Shown: piece after piece, positions 50,334 through 56,731 of the stretch
Layout: every line of letters starts with the position of its first letter
How positions within the stretch are numbered: the stretch's first letter is position 1
From: JAGOGN01 sp036652735
Lineage (GTDB): Bacteria > Bacillota > Clostridia > Lachnospirales > Lachnospiraceae
Reading direction: 5' to 3'
DNA: 56,731 nt
Assembly (NCBI GenBank): GCA_036652735.1
Contig: JAVVVI010000011.1
Location: forward strand, 1 to 56,731
Translations under genes and position numbers: made by a program
Notes under the pieces: generated by a model
The model's database searches: none
Seen by the model: the letters and a program-made list of their open reading frames with translations, nothing else
Told to the model about the DNA's origin: nothing

Positions 50334-50433
50334 CTACTCTTCCCTTGTTCCTCTCCTTAGACTCTCCTTACAACCAAACCACAAGGATTATTACTCCATT
50401 GTAGTCTTTTCCTTGAAAATTCGCAAGCAAAAA

Positions 50434-50462
50434 AAACAGATATACACTGGGTATATCTGTTT
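50434..50462 (-). terminator. terminator of the opp operon
   Basis: A 12-bp perfect stem (AAACAGATATAC/GTATATCTGTTT) with a 5-base loop lies after the oppA stop, followed by eight T on the minus strand. Confidence 0.9.
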
Positions 50463-50490
50463 TTCAGAACTTAAAGGGGGTTTCCTGTTA

Positions 50491-52167
50491 TTACTTATTT
50501 GTAACATATTTAAAGAAGAAGTATCCAAGAGATGTATGATACATTCCTGATAACCCTTCTTTCAGGCTATATTTATCCTGATAGAAATAAAGTGGTGCAA
50601 CAATACTGTCTTTCATCATTAAATCTTCTGCATCATGAAGAATGGTTGCACGTTTTGCAGGATCCACTTCTACGTTTGCAGCACTGATTGCCTTATCATA
50701 ATCCGGATTTGACCAACGAGCATAGTTATTTCCATCAATACTGCTTGTAGTAAACATATCAAGGAAGTTCATTGCATCATTAAAATCTGCAATCCAGCCA
50801 TGTCTTGCCAACTGGAATTCTCCTGCTTCACGAGTGGATAGGAATACATTCCAATCCTGATTGGAACCGGTTACTGTAACTCCTAAAACTGTGGACCACA
50901 TATTCTCAAGTGCTTCATAAATCTTCTGATGTGAATCCAAGGTATTGTATAAATACTCTACTACTGGGAATCCTTTTCCTTCCGGATATCCTGCCTCTGC
51001 CAGCAATTCTTTTGCTTTTTCACAGTTTGCAGCATAATCATCCGGTTTTACACTATAATAATCTCCACCATCTGCACGGAAATCGGAATCGTTTCCACTT
51101 GCATCTTTGCTCTTAATACCTGCCGGTACCCATCCGGTAGCAGGTGCTTCACCGGTCTGTGTTACTTTTTCACATATATAGTTTCGATCAATTGCTAAAC
51201 TAAAAGCTTCACGAACTTTTGGATTATCAAATGGAGCTTTTTCAACATTAAATACTGCACAGTATGTTCCCAACATAGGTAAGGTCTTAAGGCTTCCATC
51301 TGCTAGCATTGTTGTTGTCTCATCTACCGGAACCTGATTAATCATATCCAAGGTTCCACCCTGAAATCCTGCTAAGATTGCGTTACTGTCTGCCATTAAC
51401 ATAAAAGTAAGCTGGTCTACTGTAACAGCATCTTTATCATAATAGTTGTCATTCTTCTCTAAAATTAAAGACTCATCATGATTCCATTCTTTCATCTTAA
51501 ATGGACCATTCGATACATAGGTGTCCGGCTCAAATGTCCAGCTGTCATTACCATCTACAATATCTTCACGTAATGGTACCAACTGTGCTCCGGCAACTAA
51601 ATCAAGGAAATATGCACATGGAGCTACTAATTTAATTACTACGGTCTTGTCATCTGTTGCTTCAATACCAAGTTCGGTATAATCCTTTTCTCCTGCAACA
51701 ATTGCTTCTGCATTCTCTACACAATTAATAAAAGACTGATAATCGGATGCGGTTTTTGGATTTACAAGTCTGCGCCAAGCATATACAAAATCATCGGCTT
51801 TTACTTTTTTACCATCTGACCATTTAATATTATCTCTTAAATGGAAGGTGTAAGTACATTGATCTTCGCTGATTTCGTAGCTTTCAGCCTGACCTTCTAC
51901 TACTTTTGTGTCCTTAACTTCGCCATCTCCTGAAGGTTCAAATTTCATCAATCCCTCAAACGTATGAAGAATATAATCTGCTGCATCCATTGCTGAATTC
52001 AGTGATGGATCAATTGTTTCAGGCTCTGATGCAATTGTAACCGTTAGGTTAAATCCATCTTTTCCCCTGTCTGTACCGCCGCTCTTTTTATCTCCGCATG
52101 CAGTAACAAGGGATAACACCATTACAAGTACCAGGGACACAGATATGACTTTTTTAAATCTTTTCAT
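50491..52167 (-). CDS. oppA: oligopeptide ABC transporter substrate-binding lipoprotein
   Basis: OppA is the extracellular peptide-binding lipoprotein. The 558-aa protein has a signal peptide with lipobox VTAC (Cys24), then an SBP_bac_5 domain: TIASEPETIDPSLN (near 45), the DGEVKDTKVVEGQAESYEIS section, ADDFVYAWRRLVNPKT, and C-terminal YARWSNPDYDKAI. The ATG 52167 has AAGGAGG 9 bp before. The gene is last in oppBCDFA, an order seen in Lachnospiraceae and not the usual first position. Confidence 0.94.
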   Translation of the reverse strand: MKRFKKVISVSLVLVMVLSLVTACGDKKSGGTDRGKDGFNLTVTIASEPETIDPSLNSAMDAADYILHTFEGLMKFEPSGDGEVKDTKVVEGQAESYEISEDQCTYTFHLRDNIKWSDGKKVKADDFVYAWRRLVNPKTASDYQSFINCVENAEAIVAGEKDYTELGIEATDDKTVVIKLVAPCAYFLDLVAGAQLVPLREDIVDGNDSWTFEPDTYVSNGPFKMKEWNHDESLILEKNDNYYDKDAVTVDQLTFMLMADSNAILAGFQGGTLDMINQVPVDETTTMLADGSLKTLPMLGTYCAVFNVEKAPFDNPKVREAFSLAIDRNYICEKVTQTGEAPATGWVPAGIKSKDASGNDSDFRADGGDYYSVKPDDYAANCEKAKELLAEAGYPEGKGFPVVEYLYNTLDSHQKIYEALENMWSTVLGVTVTGSNQDWNVFLSTREAGEFQLARHGWIADFNDAMNFLDMFTTSSIDGNNYARWSNPDYDKAISAANVEVDPAKRATILHDAEDLMMKDSIVAPLYFYQDKYSLKEGLSGMYHTSLGYFFFKYVTNK

Positions 52168-52214
52168 AAGAATTCTCCTCCTTTTATTTCTACAGCTTTT
52201 CCTTGCTGCTGTAT

Positions 52215-53201
52215 TTAAATAATGTGGCATGCTGCATAGTGATCCGGCTCAATTTCTCTAAACAATGGAACCTCTTCCTTGCATCGAGGAACAGCATACG
52301 GGCATCTGGTATGGAATCTACATCCTGTTGGCGGATGTACCGGACTTGGAATCTCTCCCTTTAGAACAATTCGTTCTCTTTCTCTGCTTTTTTTCGGATC
52401 CGGTATTGGCACTGCTGAAAGTAGTGTCTTTGTGTATGGGTGAAGGGGATTTCGATTTAATTCGTAGCTTTCTCCCAGTTCTACCATACTTCCTAAATAC
52501 ATGACTCCAATTCGATTGGAAATATGTCTTACCACACTAATATCATGGGCAATAAACAAATAGGTTAATCCCAACTCCGCCTGCATATCCTCCAGCATAT
52601 TTACAATCTGAGACTGTATGGACACGTCCAATGCTGAAATTGGTTCATCGCAGACAATAAATTCAGGATTTACTGCCAGTGCACGTGCAATTCCAATTCT
52701 TTGCTGCTGACCACCTGAGAATTCATGTGGGTAGCGGTTTGCATGCTCCTGGGTTAATCCAACGTGCTTCAATAACTCATGAATCCGATCTGTACGTTCT
52801 GTTTTTCCTTGGCACATATGATGTACATCCAAAGGCTCCCCTACAATATCTCCTACCGTCATTCTTGGATCTAAGGATGCACTGGGATCTTGAAAAATCA
52901 TTTGCATCTTTTTGCGAAATGGAAGCATTTGCGGTTGTTTTCCATCTTTAATATCAAACATGGTCTCTCCATTATAGATGATCTTTCCCTGGGAAGGCTC
53001 ATACAATCTTAAAATTGTTCTTCCCAATGTTGTTTTTCCACAACCGGATTCTCCTACCAGTCCAAGTGTCTCACCTTTTCTTATGTAAAAGCTGACATCT
53101 TCCACTGCGTGAACATATTCTTTGTTAAAAACACTTTTACTAACGTCAAAATATTTAACCAAGTGCTCTATCTCAAGGAGCTTTTCCTTTTCATTACTCA
53201 T
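52215..53201 (-). CDS. oppF: oligopeptide ABC transporter ATPase OppF
   Basis: The 328-aa protein is the second ATPase of the Opp system. It has Walker A GESGCGKTTLGR, signature FSGGQQQRIGIARALA, Walker B IVCDEPISALD, and the C-terminal oligopeptide domain with Cys residues (GCRFHTRCPYAVPRCKE) that may hold an iron-sulfur cluster. Start 53201 overlaps the oppD stop (ATGAGTAA), nine bases after AAAGGAGG. Confidence 0.94.
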   Translation of the reverse strand: MSNEKEKLLEIEHLVKYFDVSKSVFNKEYVHAVEDVSFYIRKGETLGLVGESGCGKTTLGRTILRLYEPSQGKIIYNGETMFDIKDGKQPQMLPFRKKMQMIFQDPSASLDPRMTVGDIVGEPLDVHHMCQGKTERTDRIHELLKHVGLTQEHANRYPHEFSGGQQQRIGIARALAVNPEFIVCDEPISALDVSIQSQIVNMLEDMQAELGLTYLFIAHDISVVRHISNRIGVMYLGSMVELGESYELNRNPLHPYTKTLLSAVPIPDPKKSRERERIVLKGEIPSPVHPPTGCRFHTRCPYAVPRCKEEVPLFREIEPDHYAACHII

Positions 53202-54198
53202 GGGTGTCTGCCTCCTTTCGATACTCTTTTGAATTAAGCCAGCATGCTGATATATGACGCTTGTCAATTTCTGTATATTCCGGCATTTGAGTTAAACATA
53301 TTTTCATGCAGTTTTCACATCTTGATGCAAATGGGCAACCTGCCGGAGCATTTAGTAAATCAATGGGTGTTCCCTCAATTGGAATTAAACGTTCATAACT
53401 CTCTGCGTCTACTCTAGGCATTGATTTCAATAATCCACGGGTATAAGGATGGCTTGGTTTTTCGAAAATATCATCCACAATTCCCTGTTCTACAATTTTG
53501 CCTCCATACATAACAGACACTAAATCACATATCTCTGCTACCACTCCAAGGTTATGTGTGATAAATACTACTGACATCTTTATCTTTTCTTTTAAGGATT
53601 TCATTAACTCCAATATTTGTGCCTGTATGGTTACATCCAATGCGGTTGTTGGTTCATCTGCAATCAGGAGCTTTGGATTGCAAACAAGACCCATTGCAAT
53701 CATAACCCTCTGTCTCATACCTCCGGATAACTCATGGGGATATTGTTTCATTCTTTTTTCTACATTATTTATCCCTACCAGCTCCAGCATCTCCATGGCA
53801 CGGGCTGCTGCTGTCTTATTGGAGAGCTTTTCATGACATCGAATTGCCTCTATTAACTGGTTTCCAATTGTATAAACCGGGTTTAAACAAGTCATTGGAT
53901 TCTGAAAAATCATACTGACTTTGTTTCCACGAAGATCTCTCATTTTTTTCTCATCATATGCAAGAATATCGTCTCCATCAAAGGTAATACTTCCACCAAT
54001 AATCTTACCCGGGCTTTGTAATAAACCTATAATTGAATATGCCTCTACACTTTTTCCACTTCCCGACTCACCAACTATTCCCATCACTTCTCCATAATCC
54101 AATGAGTAAGAAATTCCATTTACCGCTTTTACTTCCCCGGCAGGAGTGAAAAATGAGACCTTCAAGTCTTTAACTTCTAATAATTTTTTGCTTTCCAT
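53194..54198 (-). CDS. oppD: oligopeptide ABC transporter ATPase OppD
   Basis: OppD is the first ATPase. The 334-aa protein has Walker A GESGSGKSV, signature LSGGMRQRVMIAMGL, Walker B LLIADEPTTALD, the switch His FITHN, and the Cys-containing C-terminal extension CPFASRCENCMKICL like that of OppF. It is overlapped by oppF by 8 bases and lies 11 bp after oppC. Confidence 0.94.
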   Translation of the reverse strand: MESKKLLEVKDLKVSFFTPAGEVKAVNGISYSLDYGEVMGIVGESGSGKSVEAYSIIGLLQSPGKIIGGSITFDGDDILAYDEKKMRDLRGNKVSMIFQNPMTCLNPVYTIGNQLIEAIRCHEKLSNKTAAARAMEMLELVGINNVEKRMKQYPHELSGGMRQRVMIAMGLVCNPKLLIADEPTTALDVTIQAQILELMKSLKEKIKMSVVFITHNLGVVAEICDLVSVMYGGKIVEQGIVDDIFEKPSHPYTRGLLKSMPRVDAESYERLIPIEGTPIDLLNAPAGCPFASRCENCMKICLTQMPEYTEIDKRHISACWLNSKEYRKEADTHE

Positions 54199-54209
54199 TT
54201 TTCTTCCCC

Positions 54210-55307
54210 CTACTTCTTTAATCTTGGGTCTAATGCATCCCTCAATCCATCACCAAATAAGTTTAACGCAAGTATCATTATGGATAACACTACCGATGGA
54301 ATAATCAAACGGTAAGTATAGGTATAAATTCCTTTTAATCCATCACTGGCCAATGAACCCAAACTTGCCAGCGGAGCTGAAACTCCTAAACCTAAGAATG
54401 ATAGAAAAGATTCCAGAAAAATTGCTGAAGGTATTTGTAAGCAGGTTGTAACTATAAGCTGCCCCACACAGTTTGGAAGAAGGTGTTTTTTAATGATTCT
54501 TGCACTTCCTGCTCCTACTGCCTTTGCAGCTGTTACATACTCCTGCTGCTTTAATGTAAGTACCTGACCTCGAACAATTCTGGCCATTCCTACCCAGTAC
54601 AAAATACCAAATGTTATAAATATACTAATCAGCCCTGCCCCAAGTGTACTCATAAAGGCCGCCATTCCGGAGTTGGAATTGGAGAACCACGTCTTCAATG
54701 GCTCAGACAGAACCACCTGTAACAGTAATACTACTAAAATCTCAGGTACAGAATAAATAATATCTACAATTCTCATCATAATGGTATCAACACGACCACC
54801 GGCATATCCGGATATGGAACCATATAGAGCTCCTATCACTAATACAATCAAGGATGCTACAACACCGATTGCCAAGGATACTCGGGTTCCATAGAGAATT
54901 CTTACCAGCAAATCTCTTCCCAAACTATCCGTTCCTAATAAATGCGGAAATACTTTTTCTCCTGCTTCAATCTTCTGAAGCTCCTGTGCGGAGTGTTTCA
55001 TCATGGTTAAATTCTCTGAACCTCTAATCTGCTCTGAATAAGAATAAGGGATTAGAATTGGTCCAAGTACTGCCAGAAGAACATAAATTATAATAATAAC
55101 CAATGCAACCATTGCAACTTTGTTAGCCTTTAATCTTCCCCAGGCTTCTTTCCAAAATGACGTTACCTCTCTCTCCGAGGAAAAACTGGATTTTTCTGCT
55201 TCTGTAGCAAGCCTAAAGTCATCCTTGCCTGGTTTTAATGTTTCATTCATTGCAAGAATTGGATCTACATCCACTTGAAGACTGCCAATATGTTTTTTAT
55301 TTTTCAT
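54210..55307 (-). CDS. oppC: oligopeptide ABC transporter permease OppC
   Basis: OppC is one of the two permeases. The 365-aa protein has a basic cytoplasmic N-terminus, a first membrane helix at about 70-92, and five more, with the EAA-like loop TAAKAVGAGSARIIKKHLLPN (about 265-285) and FLSFLGLGVSAPLAS. Start 55307 lies one base after the oppB stop, with GGAGA before it. Confidence 0.93.
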   Translation of the reverse strand: MKNKKHIGSLQVDVDPILAMNETLKPGKDDFRLATEAEKSSFSSEREVTSFWKEAWGRLKANKVAMVALVIIIIYVLLAVLGPILIPYSYSEQIRGSENLTMMKHSAQELQKIEAGEKVFPHLLGTDSLGRDLLVRILYGTRVSLAIGVVASLIVLVIGALYGSISGYAGGRVDTIMMRIVDIIYSVPEILVVLLLQVVLSEPLKTWFSNSNSGMAAFMSTLGAGLISIFITFGILYWVGMARIVRGQVLTLKQQEYVTAAKAVGAGSARIIKKHLLPNCVGQLIVTTCLQIPSAIFLESFLSFLGLGVSAPLASLGSLASDGLKGIYTYTYRLIIPSVVLSIMILALNLFGDGLRDALDPRLKK

Positions 55308-55308
55308 C

Positions 55309-56241
55309 TTATTCTCCACCCTTTCCCAGTTCAATTCGCGGGTCTACAATCTTGTAAACAATATCAACCACCAGCATCATCACTACTAACAGAATGGCCA
55401 GTAAAATAGTAGTCCCCATTATAATTGGGTAATCTCTGGCTGTAATACTCTGTACAAAATACCTGCCAAGTCCCGGGATGGAAAATACTGTTTCCACAAC
55501 AAAGCCTCCGGTAACCAGATATGCCATCATTGGTCCTAAATATGTAACAACCGGAATTAAAGAATTCCTTAATGCATGTTTGAAAATAATTTTTCTTGTA
55601 TCAAGTCCCTTTGCTTTTGCTGTACGAATATAGTCCTGATTAATTACGTCCAGCATACTGGATCTTGTAAGACGTGCTATATAGCACATTGGATAAAACC
55701 CAAGAGCAAAACATGGCATCAGATAACATTGCCAGGAATCCAAACCCTGTGTTGGCAGTATAGACAGCTTTACTCCGAAAATGACAAGTAAAATTGATGC
55801 TATTACAAATCCGGGGACTGCTACACCCGCCGTTGCCACTACTCGTAAAATACTGTCAAGTACCTTCCCTCTGTGATATGCCGCCAGACATCCCAATAAG
55901 ACACCCAGTGACGTAGCCCAGACAATCGCCCAAAAACCTACTTTCATTGAAACCGGAAATTTATCAAATATAATTTCACTTACGGAACGGTTTTTCTGCA
56001 TTTTAATGGATAAGCCCATGTCACCCTTTGCAAAATTCACCAAATAGTTCTTCAATTGAATTGGAACCGGTTTATCTAAACCATATTTTGCTTCCAATTC
56101 GGCTCTTGTCTCCTTACTGACACCCTTCTCTGTCATAAATGGGCTGCCAGGAATTGCATTCATCAATAGAAATGTGATGCTTGCAATTAGTACAATAGTC
56201 AAAAATGCAATTAATAATCTCTTAACAACATATTTCGCCAC
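55309..56241 (-). CDS. oppB: oligopeptide ABC transporter permease OppB
   Basis: The 310-aa protein has six membrane helices and the EAA loop YIRTAKAKGLDTRKIIFKHAL (about 209-229). Its start is GTG at 56241, with GGAGGGTGA seven bases upstream. It is the first gene of the opp operon and follows the near-consensus promoter at 56295-56324. Confidence 0.94.
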   Translation of the reverse strand: MAKYVVKRLLIAFLTIVLIASITFLLMNAIPGSPFMTEKGVSKETRAELEAKYGLDKPVPIQLKNYLVNFAKGDMGLSIKMQKNRSVSEIIFDKFPVSMKVGFWAIVWATSLGVLLGCLAAYHRGKVLDSILRVVATAGVAVPGFVIASILLVIFGVKLSILPTQGLDSWQCYLMPCFALGFYPMCYIARLTRSSMLDVINQDYIRTAKAKGLDTRKIIFKHALRNSLIPVVTYLGPMMAYLVTGGFVVETVFSIPGLGRYFVQSITARDYPIIMGTTILLAILLVVMMLVVDIVYKIVDPRIELGKGGE

Positions 56242-56294
56242 TCTACTTCACCCTCCATTTCTCCTAAAGCCTTACTTCGCTAAAGTTTGAATCA

Positions 56295-56324
56295 ATTATA
56301 TGCCTTTCTGTTTAAACTTGTCAA
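56295..56324 (-). promoter_or_regulatory. opp operon promoter
   Basis: On the minus strand TTGACA (56319-56324), an 18-bp spacer and TATAAT (56295-56300) are both perfect. AT-rich A/T repeats with TTATTTCAA copies lie further upstream (about 56350-56385) and may act as an UP element. Confidence 0.9.
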
Positions 56325-56431
56325 TCACATTTTCTTTTATTATTTTTCATATTATTTCAAGTATATTCTGTTATTTCAATATATAGAATATATTTTTCAT
56401 TCAATACACAACTTTTTACTTTAAAGTTAAA

Positions 56432-56476
56432 AAAGCGGTAAAACTATTATGCCTAGGCATACTTTTTTACCGCTTT
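56432..56476 (-). terminator. terminator of the right-edge gene, with an inner palindrome
   Basis: AAAGCGGTAAAA (56432-56443) pairs with TTTTACCGCTTT (56465-56476), and an inner perfect palindrome ATGCCTAGGCAT (56449-56460) forms a second hairpin in the loop. On the minus strand TTTTTTAAC follows. Confidence 0.85.
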
Positions 56477-56501
56477 AATCATTGTTAAATTTGTACAATT
56501 T

Positions 56502-56731
56502 TTATCTTTTAATAGTTAATTTACATGTTACTTTTTTTGTTTCACATTTTGCAGTGACAATTACTGTTCCTGCCCTTTTCGCTCTCAATTTTCCTGTTTT
56601 TCTATCTATCGTTGCATATTTTTGATTACTAACTGTCCACACTATGTTTTTATCCTTCAAATTCTGTGTCTTTGCTTGAAACGCGAAAATTTCGCCAACC
56701 TTTATTGTAGTTATCTTCTGAACAAATTGAA
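56502..56731 (-). CDS. partial CDS: C-terminal bacterial Ig-like domain protein
   Basis: A minus-strand frame enters from the right edge and ends with TAA at 56502-56504, so the N-terminus is missing. The visible 75 residues contain VGEIFAFQAK, VWTVSNQKYATIDRKTGKLRA, AGTVIVTA and KKVTCKLTIKR, the pattern of a BIG2-type Ig-like domain found in large cell-surface or secreted proteins. A strong terminator lies just after it. The rest of the protein and its function cannot be seen. Confidence 0.75.
   Translation of the reverse strand, partial: QFVQKITTIKVGEIFAFQAKTQNLKDKNIVWTVSNQKYATIDRKTGKLRAKRAGTVIVTAKCETKKVTCKLTIKR

Noticed and set aside
1..56731. CRISPR arrays, transposons, integrases, prophage genes
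   Set aside because: No regularly spaced direct repeats, transposase, recombinase or phage structural proteins were found by reading.

Overview
The window looks like a chromosomal housekeeping segment of a low-GC Gram-positive anaerobe, most likely class Clostridia and probably family Lachnospiraceae. The basis is the AT-rich sequence with strong AGGAGG-type ribosome binding sites, consensus sigma-A promoters, the gene families and their order (tex-ribU-tsaE-tsaB-rimI-rnz-tsaD-ispD; ftsE-ftsX-ctp-prfB; ftsH-uvrC-hprK-murB-rapZ-whiA-HPr), and several small proteins that I associate with that family. The genus cannot be fixed from the sequence alone. I saw no phage, transposon, integrase or CRISPR array. 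Most genes lie on the minus strand.

Layout. Positions 1-181 hold the promoter and leader of what is almost certainly an rRNA operon running off the left edge. It is preceded by two tRNA-Ser genes with their own promoter (182-487). From 8794 down to 502 runs a tightly packed minus-strand operon: tex, ribU, a YcxB-like gene, tsaE, tsaB, rimI (with an extra zinc-ribbon-like domain), rnz, an unknown membrane protein, tsaD and ispD. It carries the bacterial t6A genes tsaB, tsaD and tsaE (tsaC is not here). Divergent from it are two small membrane-protein genes (DUF4190-like, DUF975-like), then a TetR regulator and an MFS efflux pump, each preceded by a palindromic operator (10120-12142).

From 19078 down to 12203 are a PucR/CdaR-type regulator, ftsE, ftsX, a C-terminal processing protease, prfB (with a +1 programmed frameshift and a TTG start), an ACT-domain protein and aspartokinase. 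Next come a wecG/tagA-like gene with yitT, a 0.4-kb AT-rich gap with three DnaA-box-like sites in helical phase, a secreted SH3b-NlpC/P60 hydrolase, ridA, cvfB, an acyl-ACP thioesterase, tRNA-Gln, a YigZ-family gene, and on the plus strand a class A penicillin-binding protein.

From 39489 down to 28415 is a second long minus-strand block: ftsH, uvrC, hprK, an M18 aminopeptidase, murB, rapZ, whiA, an HPr/Crh-like protein, a lipid kinase and class II aldolase. The HPr-like protein has Asp where HPr has its catalytic His15 but keeps Ser46, and the gene for its expected kinase (hprK) is in the same block, so it looks like a Crh-type regulator. pyrG, two DegV proteins and a nitrilase-family amidase follow, then a MATE exporter with DUF6472, LD-carboxypeptidase, HutD-like and 76-aa genes, an NhaD/ArsB-type ion transporter, and an M42 aminopeptidase. 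The complete oppBCDFA peptide importer is driven by a near-consensus promoter at 56295-56324. The right edge cuts a minus-strand gene whose visible C-terminus is a bacterial Ig-like (BIG2-type) domain.

The points most worth a second look are the Asp15 Crh-like protein, the DnaA-box cluster, the perfect palindromes in the degV and ftsH promoter regions, the TetR operators and the RimI fusion. None of these is proven to be a new system. The window is mostly ordinary core genome.
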